A stretch of DNA of 64,000 nucleotides from Loktanella sp. IMCC34160 (GCF_004145845.1 NZ_SELP01000003.1:186001-250000), one strand, 5' to 3'; positions 17,531 through 26,929 are shown, counted from the first letter of the stretch. A program made the numbers and translations. Notes: generated from the letters alone by a model not told the origin.

Positions 17531-18633
17531 CCGATCTGACCGCGAATGCCGCCGGTCTGACCGCGATCCAGCAGCAGGTGGTCAAGGATTACACAGGCCA
17601 TCATCGCCTCACCCACCGGGACGGCACGGATGCCGACGCAGGGATCGTGCCGCCCCTTGGTGATCACCTCGGTCGGGCTGCCGTCGATACGGATTGATTT
17701 GCGCGGCGAGAGGATGGAGGACGTCGGCTTGACCGCGAAGCGGCAGACAATGTCTTGCCCGCTGCTGATCCCGCCAAGGATGCCGCCCGCATGGTTGGAG
17801 GAATAGACCGGCTGCCCATCGTTGCCCATGTAGATCTCGTCGGCGTTCTCGCGTCCTGTCAGCCGGGCCGCGGCCATACCTTCACCAATTTCGACGCCCT
17901 TGACGGCGTTGATCGACATCATCGCGGCGGCAATATCAGTGTCTAACTTGGCATAAATCGGGGCGCCCAGCCCGGCGGGCACGCCACGGGCAACCACCTC
18001 TATCATCGCCCCGACAGAGTTGTGATCGTCCTTGCGCAGCCATTGCAGGTAGTCTTCCCACTCCTGCACCGCGCCCGCGTCAGGGCACCAGAAATCGTTC
18101 TGGTCGATGGCGTTCCAGTCGAACCGGTTCCGGTCGATGGTCTTTTCCCCCATCTGCACCATGTAACCCTTGATCTCGACCTGCGGGGCCAGCTTTGACA
18201 GCGCCTGCCGCGCCACGCCTGCGGCGGCGACCCGCGCCGCCGTTTCCCGGGCCGAAGACCGCCCGCCACCGCGATAATCGCGCAGCCCGTATTTCTGGTG
18301 ATAGGTGATGTCGGCATGTCCGGGGCGGAAGGTCGCGGCGATATCGCCATAATCCTTCGACCGCTGGTCGGTGTTGCGGATCATCAGCTGGATCGGCGTC
18401 CCGGTGGTCTGCCCTTCGAAAACACCCGACAGGATTTCCACCTGGTCCGGTTCCTGCCGCTGGGTGGTGTTCTTGTTCTGGCCCGGTCGGCGTTTGTCCA
18501 ACCACGGCTGAATATCCGCCTCGGTCAGCGGCACGCCCGGCGGGCAGCCGTCGACGGTCGCGCCAAGGGCAGGACCGTGGCTTTCGCCCCAGGTTGTCAC
18601 GCGAAACAGATGTCCGAAGGTGTTCAGGCTCAT
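17527..18633 (-). CDS. aroC: Chorismate synthase
   Basis: A 368-aa FMN-dependent enzyme of the shikimate pathway that converts 5-enolpyruvylshikimate 3-phosphate to chorismate. Signatures are [21 protein letters not shown] at the N-terminus, [19 protein letters not shown]-type segment in the middle and the late [22 protein letters not shown]. Length and motifs match the family. It is transcribed toward the thioredoxin gene and overlaps it by the last four bases. The 5' end lies back-to-back with the TPP riboswitch region. Confidence 0.95.
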   Translation of the reverse strand: MSLNTFGHLFRVTTWGESHGPALGATVDGCPPGVPLTEADIQPWLDKRRPGQNKNTTQRQEPDQVEILSGVFEGQTTGTPIQLMIRNTDQRSKDYGDIAATFRPGHADITYHQKYGLRDYRGGGRSSARETAARVAAAGVARQALSKLAPQVEIKGYMVQMGEKTIDRNRFDWNAIDQNDFWCPDAGAVQEWEDYLQWLRKDDHNSVGAMIEVVARGVPAGLGAPIYAKLDTDIAAAMMSINAVKGVEIGEGMAAARLTGRENADEIYMGNDGQPVYSSNHAGGILGGISSGQDIVCRFAVKPTSSILSPRKSIRIDGSPTEVITKGRHDPCVGIRAVPVGEAMMACVILDHLLLDRGQTGGIRGQIG

Positions 18634-18727
18634 GGCGGGCTCCTTTGCCTGATCCGTCTAGCGGCGGGTCGCGGATGGCTCAAGTGCTTTCCCTTGCCAT
18701 TTCCACGACATCGCCCTAGGTTCCGCC

Positions 18728-18809
18728 CTACCTCGGGGTGCCAGATGGCTGAGACGCGAATGCGGACCCGTTGAACCTGAACCGGTTAGAACCGGCGGAG
18801 GGAAGGTAG
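18728..18809 (+). promoter_or_regulatory. TPP riboswitch aptamer (THI element)
   Basis: It contains both hallmark stretches of the thi-box: GGCTGAGA in the pyrimidine-sensing arm and ACCCGTTGAACCTGA followed by CCGGCGGAGGGA in the pyrophosphate-sensing arm. The closing helix P1 is six pairs, CTACCT at 18728-18733 with AGGTAG at 18804-18809. It lies 51 nt before thiB, so TPP should repress the thiBPQ importer. It is the only riboswitch I can support in the window. Confidence 0.95.
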
Positions 18810-18814
18810 TGAGA

Positions 18815-18856
18815 TCATCCTCAATGCCCCCATCCGTCCGGCGCATGAAAGGATGA
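18815..18856 (+). promoter_or_regulatory. Shine-Dalgarno sequestering hairpin (riboswitch expression platform)
   Basis: TCATCCT at 18815-18821 is exactly complementary to AGGATGA at 18850-18856, which is the thiB ribosome-binding site. A second inner helix (ATGC 18824-18827 with GCAT 18843-18846) stacks on it. There is no U-run, so control of translation initiation is more likely than transcription termination. The pairing is seen directly, while the regulatory role is inferred. Confidence 0.6.
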
Positions 18857-18860
18857 CACG

Positions 18861-19847
18861 ATGAAAACCAGACATCTGATCCAAAGCGCGGGACTGTCCC
18901 TTTTGGCCTCTGCGGCCATGGCGGATACCCCCGTGTTGACGGTCTATACCTACGACAGTTTTAGCAGCGAATGGGGCCCCGGCCCCGCGGTCGAGGCGGC
19001 CTTTGAGGAGACCTGCGGCTGCGACCTGCAATTCGTCGGGACCGGCGATGGGGCCGCCCTTCTGTCGCGTCTGCGGTTGGAAGGCACCCGGACCGAGGCC
19101 GACATCGTTCTCGGCCTGGATACCAGCCTGCTGGCCGCCGCCACCGACTCGGGCCTTTTCGCGCCGCATTCGGTCGAGGCGGATTATGACCTGCCGATCG
19201 ACTGGACCGACGAAACCTTCGTTCCCTTCGATTGGGGCTGGTTTGCCTTTGTCGGGAACGCGGGTGCAGAGGCCCCGACCTCCCTGCGCGCGCTTGCCGA
19301 TAGTGACCTCAAGATCGTGATTCAGGATCCCCGGTCATCCACGCCGGGCCTTGGCCTTTTGATGTGGGTGAAGGCCGCCTATGGCGAGGAAGCCGCGACG
19401 CTTTGGTCTGATCTGGCGGACAATATCGTCACGGTCACCCCCGGCTGGTCCGAAGCCTATGGCATGTTCCTTGAGGGCGAGGCGGATGCGGTTCTGTCCT
19501 ACACGACCTCGCCCGCTTACCACCTGATCGCCGAAGAGGACGGCTCCAAAGTCGCCTGGCCGTTTGCCGAGGGCCATTACATGCAGATCGAAGTGGCCGC
19601 CAAGCTTGCCGGCACTGATCAGCCGGAACTCGCGGACCAATTCCTCGCGTTCATCGTGTCCGACGGGTTCCAGTCGGTGATCCCCACAACGAACTGGATG
19701 TATCCAGCCAAGGTCCCCGCCGAAGGGCTTCCCCAAGGGTTCGAGACCCTGATTCAGCCTGAACAGAGCCTGCTTTTCGAGGCGACTGAGGCAGAGGCCC
19801 TCCGCGCCGAAGCGATAGAAGAATGGCGCGCGGCGCTGTCTCAATAA
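18861..19847 (+). CDS. thiB: Thiamine ABC transporter substrate-binding protein
   Basis: A 328-aa periplasmic binding protein of the ThiB/Tbp family. It has a signal peptide (cleavage after ASAAMA) and then LTVYTYDSFSSEWGPGPAVEAAFE, the ThiB opening, with DIVLGLD and a long FVPFDWGWFAFV segment. The conserved TPGLGLLMWVKAAYG and GWSEAYGMFLEGEADAVLSYTTSPAYH also fit. The TPP riboswitch upstream makes thiamine or its phosphates the clear substrate. It is the first gene of thiBPQ, with the SD inside the proposed regulatory hairpin. Confidence 0.93.
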   Translation: MKTRHLIQSAGLSLLASAAMADTPVLTVYTYDSFSSEWGPGPAVEAAFEETCGCDLQFVGTGDGAALLSRLRLEGTRTEADIVLGLDTSLLAAATDSGLFAPHSVEADYDLPIDWTDETFVPFDWGWFAFVGNAGAEAPTSLRALADSDLKIVIQDPRSSTPGLGLLMWVKAAYGEEAATLWSDLADNIVTVTPGWSEAYGMFLEGEADAVLSYTTSPAYHLIAEEDGSKVAWPFAEGHYMQIEVAAKLAGTDQPELADQFLAFIVSDGFQSVIPTTNWMYPAKVPAEGLPQGFETLIQPEQSLLFEATEAEALRAEAIEEWRAALSQ

Positions 19848-19852
19848 TCACG

Positions 19853-21364
19853 ATGCGGCGGACGGGCACCCTCTATGCGGTGCTCGTCCTTGCTATCGTC
19901 CTGTTACCGGTCCTCGCCGTGCTTCGGGCGGGGTCCGTCAACCTGACATTCGGGGCGGCGGATTGGGCAGCCTTGCGGTTCACCATTCTGCAAGCCGCCC
20001 TGTCGACCATGTTCAGCGTCGTTCTTGCGATCCCGGTGGCACGGGCCTTGGCGCGGCGGCGGTTTGTCGGTCGCGGTGCCCTGATCACGCTTCTTGGAGC
20101 GCCATTCATCCTTCCCGTCGTCGTGGCGGTGACGGGGTTGCTGGCCGTCTTCGGGCGCAACGGGCTGGTCAACTCAATGCTGGATTGGTTCGGCCTGCCG
20201 ATCGTGTCCATCTATGGCCTGTGGGGCGTGGTGCTGGCCCATGTGTTCTTCAACCTCCCGCTGGCAGTGCGGCTGTTGCTGCAAGGCTGGGCGCTGATCC
20301 CGGCAGAGCGGTTTCGCCTTGCCGCTTCCATGAACCTGCCTGTCTGGCACCTTTTGGAATGGCCGATGCTTCGGGCGGCCGTGCCGGGCGCGGGCGCGGT
20401 TGTCTTCCTGATTTGCCTGACCAGTTTTGCGGTCGCATTGACCCTTGGCGGCGGGCCCGGCGCAACAACCCTCGAGGTTGCGATTTATCAGGCGGTTCGG
20501 TTCGATTTCGATCTTGGGCGCGCCGCAGTTCTTGCCATCGTTCAGCTATTGGTTGGATTGACCGCTGCGCTGGCGGCGTGGCGCTTTGCGATCAACGGGG
20601 CACTGGGGGGCGGCCTGGACAGGGTGGTGGCCCGGTGGGACACCGCGCAGCTGCGGACGCGGGTGGCCGATGGTTTCTGGTTATGCCTTGTCGGGCTGCT
20701 GTTGGTACTGCCGCTTGCAATGGTGGTGCTGCGGGGTCTTCCGGCCCTTGGCGATCTGCCGGCTGCCGTCTGGCCAGCGATGGGCCGGTCGGTGCTGGTG
20801 GCGTTTTGCGCGGCGGCGATTTCGGTCGGGTTGGGCCTGTTCATCGCCCTGCGGGGCGGTTGGCCCGCCACCTTTGCCGGGGCCGCGCCGCTTGCGGTTT
20901 CGGGCATGGTTCTGGGGACCGGGCTGTTTCTGCTTCTGTTTCCGGTAGTCAGCCCGGCCACCGCCGCCCTGCCCGTCACCGCCCTGCTGAACGCGCTGGT
21001 GGGCCTGCCCTTTGCCCTGCGGGCGCTGGGGCCTGCAATCGCGACGGCAGAGGCCGCCCACGGCCGGCTGGCCGATGAACTGGGGCTGACCGGCTTTGCC
21101 CGTATGCGGTGGCTGATCCTGCCGCGGATTCGCCCGGCGTTGGGGTTTTCCGCAGGTCTTGCCGCGGCGTTTTCCATTGGCGACCTTGGGGTGATTACCC
21201 TGTTCGCAACGGAGGCCGGTCAAACGCTGCCGCTGATGATGTACCGCCTGATGGGCGCCTACCGGATGGAGGAGGCGGCCGGTGTCGCTTTCCTGCTTCT
21301 GGGGCTAAGCCTTGGCCTGTTCTGGCTTTTCGACAAGGGAGGGCGGATCAATGCTGAGGCTTGA
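19853..21364 (+). CDS. thiP: Thiamine ABC transporter permease
   Basis: A 503-aa inner-membrane protein with two fused BPD-type permease halves, as in ThiP and related iron permeases, and about twelve helices. Each half has an EAA-type loop, such as RFRLAASMNLPVWHLLEWPMLR and HGRLADELGLTGFARMRWLILPRIRP. The ATG at 19853 begins 5 nt after the thiB stop. An ATG at 19823 would overlap thiB by 25 nt and add ten residues, which is less likely. It forms the channel with ThiB and ThiQ. Confidence 0.92.
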   Translation: MRRTGTLYAVLVLAIVLLPVLAVLRAGSVNLTFGAADWAALRFTILQAALSTMFSVVLAIPVARALARRRFVGRGALITLLGAPFILPVVVAVTGLLAVFGRNGLVNSMLDWFGLPIVSIYGLWGVVLAHVFFNLPLAVRLLLQGWALIPAERFRLAASMNLPVWHLLEWPMLRAAVPGAGAVVFLICLTSFAVALTLGGGPGATTLEVAIYQAVRFDFDLGRAAVLAIVQLLVGLTAALAAWRFAINGALGGGLDRVVARWDTAQLRTRVADGFWLCLVGLLLVLPLAMVVLRGLPALGDLPAAVWPAMGRSVLVAFCAAAISVGLGLFIALRGGWPATFAGAAPLAVSGMVLGTGLFLLLFPVVSPATAALPVTALLNALVGLPFALRALGPAIATAEAAHGRLADELGLTGFARMRWLILPRIRPALGFSAGLAAAFSIGDLGVITLFATEAGQTLPLMMYRLMGAYRMEEAAGVAFLLLGLSLGLFWLFDKGGRINAEA

Positions 21365-22040
21365 GGGGCTGAGAGTAGAGCAGGGAAGCTTTGCCATCGG
21401 GGCGCACTGGCCTGAACAGGCCCCGGGTATCATCGCGCTGATCGGGCCGTCTGGCGCCGGAAAATCGACACTGATATCGGCCATCGGGGGGTTCCTGCCC
21501 GCTACGGCGGGCCGAATTCTTTGGAACGGGCAGGACATCACCGGGCTTGCCCCGGGGCAGCGGCCAACGGCGACCCTGTTCCAGGACAACAACCTGTTTC
21601 CCCACCTGACCATTGCGCAGAACATCGCGCTTGCCCTGCGGAGGCGCGGCATGTCCACTGCCGACCAGAAAGCGCGGATAGCGGAGGGTCTTGCCCAGGT
21701 CGATCTGGCTGGGCTTGGCGACCGGAAGCCTGCGCAATTGTCAGGCGGCCAGCAAAGCCGCGCGGCCCTCGCCCGCGTGCTGTTGCAGGACCGGCCCGTT
21801 GTTCTGCTAGATGAACCCTTTGCCGCCCTAGGACCGGCCCTGAAGGCTGAAATGCTGGATCTCGTGAAGCGGGTATTGTCGGACCGGCTTGTCCTGATGA
21901 TCACGCATGATCCGCAGGACGCGGCCCGTATCGCCGACCGGGTGTCGGTTGTCGCGGATGGCGAGGCGACCAGCCCGGAACCCACTCAGGGCATTCTGCA
22001 AAACCCGCCGGACAGCCTGCGCGCCTATCTGGGGCAGTAA
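21351..22040 (+). CDS. thiQ: Thiamine ABC transporter ATP-binding protein
   Basis: A 229-aa ABC ATPase. Walker A is GPSGAGKST, the Q-loop FQDNNLFPHLTIAQNIAL, the signature LSGGQQSRAALARVL, Walker B VVLLDEPFAALGP, and the switch His in MITHDPQDAARIAD. The ATG at 21351 follows GGGAGGGCGG and overlaps the 3' end of thiP by 14 nt, so translation is coupled. The order thiB-thiP-thiQ matches enteric bacteria. A strong hairpin terminator follows. Confidence 0.93.
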   Translation: MLRLEGLRVEQGSFAIGAHWPEQAPGIIALIGPSGAGKSTLISAIGGFLPATAGRILWNGQDITGLAPGQRPTATLFQDNNLFPHLTIAQNIALALRRRGMSTADQKARIAEGLAQVDLAGLGDRKPAQLSGGQQSRAALARVLLQDRPVVLLDEPFAALGPALKAEMLDLVKRVLSDRLVLMITHDPQDAARIADRVSVVADGEATSPEPTQGILQNPPDSLRAYLGQ

Positions 22041-22044
22041 CGGA

Positions 22045-22071
22045 AAAGGCCCGCCAAACTGGCGGGCCTTT
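22045..22071. terminator. Bidirectional intrinsic terminator between thiQ and petC
   Basis: A perfect 12-bp stem (AAAGGCCCGCCA and TGGCGGGCCTTT, 3-nt loop) with A- and T-rich flanks lies between the convergent thiBPQ and petABC operons. It should stop both transcripts. Confidence 0.85.
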
Positions 22072-22096
22072 CGAATTTCAGGACGGGGCCAGTGGC

Positions 22097-22948
22097 CTAG
22101 TCTTCCTTGCGCTTGGCGGCGGCCTTGTGCGGCGCCCACAGACGCTTGTTCGTGGCGTAAAGCAGCGCGGCAAGAATGGTCAGGAAGATCACACCGGTCA
22201 GACCGGCCTGCTTGCGGGCCATCATCTTGGGCTCGGCGGCCCACATCAGGAAGGCGGCGACGTCTTCGGCTTCGTGGTGCAGCTCGGTCGAATGGCCATC
22301 GGCGAATTCGACGTCGTCACCCCAAAGCGGCTGACCCATGGCGATCCACGAACCGGGCACGGTGTGGTGGCCATGTTCGTCCTTACAGCTGTCAGGATAG
22401 CCCCCATTGGCGAAGGCAACGTTGTAGCTGCCCGGGAAATCCTCGGGCGCACATTCGGGCGCTTCTTCATAGCCGGTCAAGATCGACGCGATGTATTCGG
22501 CGCCACCCATGCCGCGGAACAGCTGGTTCAGACCGGTGCCATAGGGGCCGTGGAACCCGGCGCGGGCCTTGGCCATCAGCGATAGGTCGGGGGCTTCGGG
22601 CAGGGACGACGGCGGGAACTTGTCCGCCGGGGTCGCAGCGCGATAGTCCTCGAGCGCGGGATCGTAGACCTCGATCATTTCGGCATAGGCGCGAACCTGA
22701 TCTTCCGGAAGCGCCGGGCCGCCTTCGTCATGCAGGGTGCCGATGCGGACGCGTTCCATGCCGTGGCAGGCAGAGCAGACCTCGGTATAGATCTGAAGAC
22801 CGCGCTGCAGCTGCATCTGGTCATAGGCGCCGAAGGGACCTTCGAAGGAGAAGTCGAAGTCTTCGACATGGGCTTCACCGGCGGCAAGGGCACCCGTGGC
22901 GCTCAGGCCAAGGGCGACCGCGGCGGAAATGGTGAGTTTACGGAGCAT
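22097..22948 (-). CDS. petC: Cytochrome c1 of the bc1 complex
   Basis: A 283-aa membrane-anchored c-type cytochrome that passes electrons from the Rieske protein to cytochrome c. It has a signal peptide ending GALA, the haem site CSACH (C58, C61, H62), the probable Met ligand in [13 protein letters not shown], and a C-terminal anchor helix ([17 protein letters not shown]) with a basic tail. The start at 22948 is preferred over one at 22969, since the signal peptide and ribosome site fit. It is third in petABC and 17 nt after petB. Two extra Cys (C152 and C173 region) may form the disulfide known in Rhodobacter c1. Confidence 0.94.
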   Translation of the reverse strand: MLRKLTISAAVALGLSATGALAAGEAHVEDFDFSFEGPFGAYDQMQLQRGLQIYTEVCSACHGMERVRIGTLHDEGGPALPEDQVRAYAEMIEVYDPALEDYRAATPADKFPPSSLPEAPDLSLMAKARAGFHGPYGTGLNQLFRGMGGAEYIASILTGYEEAPECAPEDFPGSYNVAFANGGYPDSCKDEHGHHTVPGSWIAMGQPLWGDDVEFADGHSTELHHEAEDVAAFLMWAAEPKMMARKQAGLTGVIFLTILAALLYATNKRLWAPHKAAAKRKED

Positions 22949-22965
22949 CTTTCTTCGTTCCTTTC

Positions 22966-24297
22966 TCACTCGGCCGGGGTGCCGGACGATTTGCCGTAAT
23001 GGGCGTTGAAGTCATCCTCGATCGTCGCGGGCTGCGGCAGGGGCTTTTCGATAATGCCCAGCAGCGGCAGGATGAGGAGGAAGTAGGCGAACCAGTAGGT
23101 CGCGCCGATCAGAGCGATGATCGGGTAGATCCCTTCTGCCGGCATGGCCCCGACCCACATCAGGACGAAAAAGTCGACCACGAGCAGGGCGAACCACCAC
23201 TTGAACATCGGGCGATAGCGGCCCGAGCGCACCGAGGAGGTATCCAGCCAGGGTGCCAGCGCGATCACGATGATTGCGCCGAACATGGCCAGCACGCCGA
23301 AGAACTTCGCGTCGATGATACCGAAGGAAATCCAGTTAGCGAACTGAACCGCCCAGACGTCCGCGGTGAAGGACCGCAGGATCGCGTAGAACGGCAGGAA
23401 GTACCATTCGGGGACGATGTGGTTCGGCGTCGCCAGCGGGTTGGCCGGGATGTAGTTGTCCGGGTGGCCAAGGTAGTTCGGCATGAAGCCGACAATCGCC
23501 ATGAAGACCACGAGGATAACCGCAAGTGCGAACAGATCCTTGATCACGAAATAGGGCCAGAAGGGCAGGGTGTCTTTCTGAGCTTCTTCCTTCGACCCGC
23601 GGCGCACGTCGACGCCGGTCGGGTTGTTGTTGCCGGTGGTGTGGAAGGCCCAGACGTGGACGATCACAAGACCCGCAATCACAAAGGGCAGCAGGTAGTG
23701 CAGCGAGAAGAAGCGGTTCAGAGCCGGCTGGCCAACAGAGCCGTTGGGCGTGCCAAGCAGCCAGACCTGGATTTCGTCACCAACAAAGGGGATGGCGCCG
23801 AACAGGCCGGTGATCACCGCAGTGCCGTGGAACGACATCTGACCCCAGGGCAGAACGTAGCCAAGGAAGCCGGTCGCCATCATCAGCAGGTAGATCAGCA
23901 TACCGATAATCCAGGTCACTTCGCGCGGGGCCTTGTACGACCCGTAGTAGAGACCCCGGAAAATATGGGCATAGACGGCGATGAAGAACAGCGAGGCGCC
24001 GTTCATGTGGAAATAGCGAATCATATGACCGCCATTCACGTCGCGCATGATGTGTTCAACGCTGGCAAAGGCCAGATCGACATGCGGGGTGTAGTGCATC
24101 ACCAGCACAACGCCGGTTGCGATTTGCAGCACCAGCGCGAAAACCAGAACGATCCCCCAGATCCACATCCAGTTGAGGTTCTTCGGGGTGGGGATCATCA
24201 GGGTGTCGTAGAGAAGGCCAAGCACCGGGAGGCGCCGTTCCAGACCCTTTGTAAACGCGCCTTTGGGCTCGTAATGATCGTGCGGAATACCGGACAT
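22966..24297 (-). CDS. petB: Cytochrome b of the bc1 complex
   Basis: A 443-aa eight-helix quinol-oxidising/quinone-reducing subunit. The haem ligands are at the expected spacing (H97, H111, H200, H214), and the Qo-site PEWY is at 296-299. Bacterial length and C-terminal extension match Rhodobacter. It takes electrons from ubiquinol at the Qo site and recycles one through haems bL and bH. It lies 12 nt downstream of petA and 17 nt upstream of petC in one operon, and PetR is the known activator of such operons. Confidence 0.97.
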   Translation of the reverse strand: MSGIPHDHYEPKGAFTKGLERRLPVLGLLYDTLMIPTPKNLNWMWIWGIVLVFALVLQIATGVVLVMHYTPHVDLAFASVEHIMRDVNGGHMIRYFHMNGASLFFIAVYAHIFRGLYYGSYKAPREVTWIIGMLIYLLMMATGFLGYVLPWGQMSFHGTAVITGLFGAIPFVGDEIQVWLLGTPNGSVGQPALNRFFSLHYLLPFVIAGLVIVHVWAFHTTGNNNPTGVDVRRGSKEEAQKDTLPFWPYFVIKDLFALAVILVVFMAIVGFMPNYLGHPDNYIPANPLATPNHIVPEWYFLPFYAILRSFTADVWAVQFANWISFGIIDAKFFGVLAMFGAIIVIALAPWLDTSSVRSGRYRPMFKWWFALLVVDFFVLMWVGAMPAEGIYPIIALIGATYWFAYFLLILPLLGIIEKPLPQPATIEDDFNAHYGKSSGTPAE

Positions 24298-24309
24298 CAG
24301 GCGTTCTCC

Positions 24310-24879
24310 TTAACCGAGCTTGATCGTCGTTTCGTCGACGAAGGCGGCGACGGGGACTTCGAGGTTACGCGGCGCGGGCCCTTTGCGGATCCGGCCTGCG
24401 GTGTCGTAGTGCGACCCGTGGCACGGGCAGTACCAGCCGCCGAAATCGCCCTGTTCCCCCAGCGGCACACAGCCGAGGTGGGTGCAGACGCCCATCTGGA
24501 CCAGCCAGACACCGTCTTCGGACAACGCGCGGTTTTCATCGGACGCATCGGCCTCGCCGGTGAGGTTGCGGTTCTCCGCAGCCTGATCGGGCAGGTCGGC
24601 AACGTCCACAGCGCGGGCGGCGTCGATTTCATCTTGCGTGCGGGCCCGGATGAAAACCGGTTTGCCCTGCCACAGCACAGTCAGCTGCGATCCGGGGGTG
24701 ACCCCGCTGACGTCGACGCGGATCGAGGCAAGCGCCTGCACGTCGGCGGAGGGGTTCATCTGGTTGACGAGCGGCCAGACAGCGGCGCCGGTCACCACTG
24801 CGCCGGCCCCAGCGGTGGCGTAGTAGATGAAGTCGCGGCGGGTGCCCTGGTGTTCTTCTGCTTGTGACACGGGGTGCAT
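24310..24879 (-). CDS. petA: Rieske iron-sulfur subunit of the bc1 complex
   Basis: The 189-aa subunit carries the [2Fe-2S] cluster in CTHLGC (132-137) and CPCHGS (151-156), with two His and two Cys ligands plus the disulfide pair. The N-terminal [16 protein letters not shown] is a Tat signal-anchor, the usual route for folded Rieske proteins. The ATG at 24879 has CGGAG in front. An upstream in-frame start at 24966 would add unrelated residues. It is the first gene of petABC, so its promoter lies in the 228-nt gap that it shares with the divergent outer-membrane gene. Confidence 0.96.
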   Translation of the reverse strand: MHPVSQAEEHQGTRRDFIYYATAGAGAVVTGAAVWPLVNQMNPSADVQALASIRVDVSGVTPGSQLTVLWQGKPVFIRARTQDEIDAARAVDVADLPDQAAENRNLTGEADASDENRALSEDGVWLVQMGVCTHLGCVPLGEQGDFGGWYCPCHGSHYDTAGRIRKGPAPRNLEVPVAAFVDETTIKLG

Positions 24880-25119
24880 CTCCGAATTTTCCGGGCCAGA
24901 TGGCCCATGCGAACAGGGACAGACGGCGGTTTCCCGCCGTCCGTTCGGGCGCTGTTTAGCTATCAAAATCCCCTACGTCCAGCGGACAATCGGGCGCAGG
25001 GGGCCTTGATGCCGAACAAATTGCCCTTTGGTCCCAAAAGGTCGCGTCATCCTGCCTCGCTTGTTTGCCTGCCTTGGCGGGCGTATAGAGGCGAAAACCC
25101 AAACCGAATGGTAACCCAG

Positions 25120-25773
25120 ATGTCCCTGTCCCGTCTTCTTTCCGCGATCGCAATTGCCACCCTTCCGGCCGCCGCATCGGCCGAAATGGAACTGAGCTTC
25201 TACGGTGGTGCTCAAAGTGCGCCGCATACCAACGTGACGGTCTCGGGCGATAGCGTCCTTCCGGATCTGGAATTCACCGCTGGCTGGGACGGCCGGTCTC
25301 TGGCGATGCCACCCTACTATGGCGTCCGTGCCACCTGGTGGCGGACGGATACCTGGGGCTGGGGTTTCGACATCAACCACGCCAAAGTCTATGCCGATGA
25401 CGAAACGCTGGCGGAAACCGGCTATGACCACCTCGAGTTCAGCGATGGTCTGAACATCCTGACGGTGAACGCCTACCGCCGCTGGCCGGGTCGCTGGGAC
25501 GATTTCACCCCCTACGTCGGGGCTGGCCTTGGCATTGCCGTGCCGCATTTCGAACTGATCGACGAAGGCACCAAGACCTGGGGCTATCAGTACACCGGAC
25601 CCGCAATCGCGCTGATGGCCGGGACCAGCTATGATATCAACGACACCTGGTCGGTCTTCGCGGAATACAAATTCACCTTCTCGATGAACACGGCCAAGCT
25701 GGACACCGGCGGCACGTTCGAGACCAATATCCCGACGAACGCCCTGAACATCGGCGTCGCCTACAAATTCTGA
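25120..25773 (+). CDS. Outer-membrane beta-barrel protein, LpxQ-like (tentative)
   Basis: A 217-aa protein with a signal peptide (MSLSRLLSAIAIATLPAAASA) and alternating aromatic/hydrophobic strands ending in NIGVAYKF, the terminal Phe being an outer-membrane insertion signal. About eight strands would fit an OmpW/OmpA-sized barrel. Segments FTAGWDGRSLAMPPYYGVRATWW and WGWGFDINHAKVYAD remind me of proteins annotated as lipid A oxidase (LpxQ), which make 2-aminogluconate in rhizobial lipid A. That function is tentative. The start could also be 25108. It is divergent from petA and ends at a strong hairpin. Confidence 0.6.
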   Translation: MSLSRLLSAIAIATLPAAASAEMELSFYGGAQSAPHTNVTVSGDSVLPDLEFTAGWDGRSLAMPPYYGVRATWWRTDTWGWGFDINHAKVYADDETLAETGYDHLEFSDGLNILTVNAYRRWPGRWDDFTPYVGAGLGIAVPHFELIDEGTKTWGYQYTGPAIALMAGTSYDINDTWSVFAEYKFTFSMNTAKLDTGGTFETNIPTNALNIGVAYKF

Positions 25774-25786
25774 TCGGCAAAGTGGG

Positions 25787-25816
25787 ACGCCGGGCGGGTG
25801 ATCCGGCCCGGCGTTT
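25787..25816. terminator. Bidirectional hairpin terminator
   Basis: A 9-bp stem (ACGCCGGGC 25787-25795 with GCCCGGCGT 25806-25814) and TTT on the plus side separates the outer-membrane gene from the convergent small-protein gene. Confidence 0.65.
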
Positions 25817-25819
25817 CGG

Positions 25820-25990
25820 TCAGGTCGACTTGTCGTCTTTCGCCTGCGCGGCGGCCTTCATCCGGTCCAGCAGGGCGGATTTGTCAGACTTTCCCCCAAA
25901 GGGATTCTTGTTCGATCCCTTCTGGTTGTGTTCCTTGTGGCGTGGCTTGTTCTTGGGGCCCTTGGGCGCCCCGGATTTGCTGTAGTCCAT
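25820..25990 (-). CDS. Small basic protein, 56 aa, unknown function
   Basis: A short gene that is easily missed. Its product is 56 aa, begins MDYSKSGAPKGPKNKPRHKE and ends MKAAAQAKDDKST. It is rich in Lys, Gly, Asn and Ser, with FGGKSDKSALLDRMKAAAQAK likely forming the only helix. No Cys and no signal are present. The ATG is 3 nt after the stop of the OmpA-family gene, so it is the last gene of that operon. The low-complexity basic head suggests nucleic acid or ribosome contact, but that is a guess. The bidirectional hairpin directly follows the stop. Confidence 0.7.
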   Translation of the reverse strand: MDYSKSGAPKGPKNKPRHKEHNQKGSNKNPFGGKSDKSALLDRMKAAAQAKDDKST

Positions 25991-25993
25991 GTT

Positions 25994-26929
25994 CTAATCC
26001 GTAGATGTAAGGATGGCTTCGACGCGGCGATTTGCTTCGCGGCCTTCCTCGGTCAGGTTGCTGGCAATCGGCGCAAGATATCCCATTCCTTCTGCCTCTG
26101 TCTGGGCGCGGTCAACCCCATAGTCGGACACCAGCCGTTCCAGCACCGATGCCGCCCTGCGGCGGGACAGGGCCACGTTTGTTTCCAGCGACCCCGAGGC
26201 ATCTGTATGCCCGACAAGGGCAATCTTCCGGTCGGGATGATCGCGCAAATAGGTCGCAAGCCCGTCCAGCGTGTCGAACGGGCCGGGGCCAAGGGTCGAC
26301 GATCCGGTTTCAAAACTCAGGTCTGACAGGACCACACGCCCGGCCTGTTCAAGTTGAAGACCGATATCGCCCAACTGGGCAGCAGCCAGAGGGGGGGGCC
26401 GGGTCAGTGCGGTCTCGACCCGCACCGCAACATCGGGCGCCGAGGAGACCTGCGTGATCTGGACAAACCCCGCCCGCGCTGTCCGGCTGACAACGATCAT
26501 CACGAATTCCGGATCAGTCGCGCCGGTGCGCTGCGCCGCCAGATAGCGGAAATCGGACAGGTCGACCTGCATCGCAGGGGAGGGTGCGATATCGACCCCG
26601 AATCGGAAATCGAACCCGCCGCATTGTTCCGTCTGGCAATTGTACAGCAGGTCATAACCCGCCTCGGCGATCTGGTCGCGCAATGGGGCGAGTATCTGAA
26701 GCGTCGTCAGCCCGGACCCGTCGATCCGCCAGACCTGCCTGACAACCTGTCCCTCGGCCCGACGGGTGGGGATATACCCCTCCACCCAGGATCCGATCGG
26801 CAGATCAAGGCTCGTACTGGCAGGTCCCTCTTCCAGTTGCAGGATCGCGTTCGCGGGCAGGTCAAGCGTGATCGCCCGACACAGCCCGGGCCAGATCGCG
26901 GCCAGCAGAAGAAGGCACAGGCGGATCAT
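25994..26929 (-). CDS. OmpA-family protein
   Basis: A 311-aa exported protein. It has a signal peptide (MIRLCLLLLAAIWPGLCRA), an N-terminal domain of about 190 residues with one likely disulfide (LLYNCQTEQCGG), and a C-terminal OmpA peptidoglycan-binding domain: FETGSSTLGPGPFDTLDGLATYL, then KIALVGHTDASGSLETNVALSRRRAASV and an Arg-rich close ANRRVEAIL. It binds diaminopimelate in the cell wall. The ATG overlaps the stop of the upstream gene (ATGA). It probably tethers the envelope or is a T6SS-independent OmpA paralogue, and nothing else is known. Confidence 0.8.
   Translation of the reverse strand: MIRLCLLLLAAIWPGLCRAITLDLPANAILQLEEGPASTSLDLPIGSWVEGYIPTRRAEGQVVRQVWRIDGSGLTTLQILAPLRDQIAEAGYDLLYNCQTEQCGGFDFRFGVDIAPSPAMQVDLSDFRYLAAQRTGATDPEFVMIVVSRTARAGFVQITQVSSAPDVAVRVETALTRPPPLAAAQLGDIGLQLEQAGRVVLSDLSFETGSSTLGPGPFDTLDGLATYLRDHPDRKIALVGHTDASGSLETNVALSRRRAASVLERLVSDYGVDRAQTEAEGMGYLAPIASNLTEEGREANRRVEAILTSTD

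Noticed and set aside
22999-24867. A long open frame on the plus strand opposite petB/petA
   Set aside because: It is antisense to two firmly identified genes, has no ribosome site or recognisable domain, and arises from the high GC content that removes stop codons.
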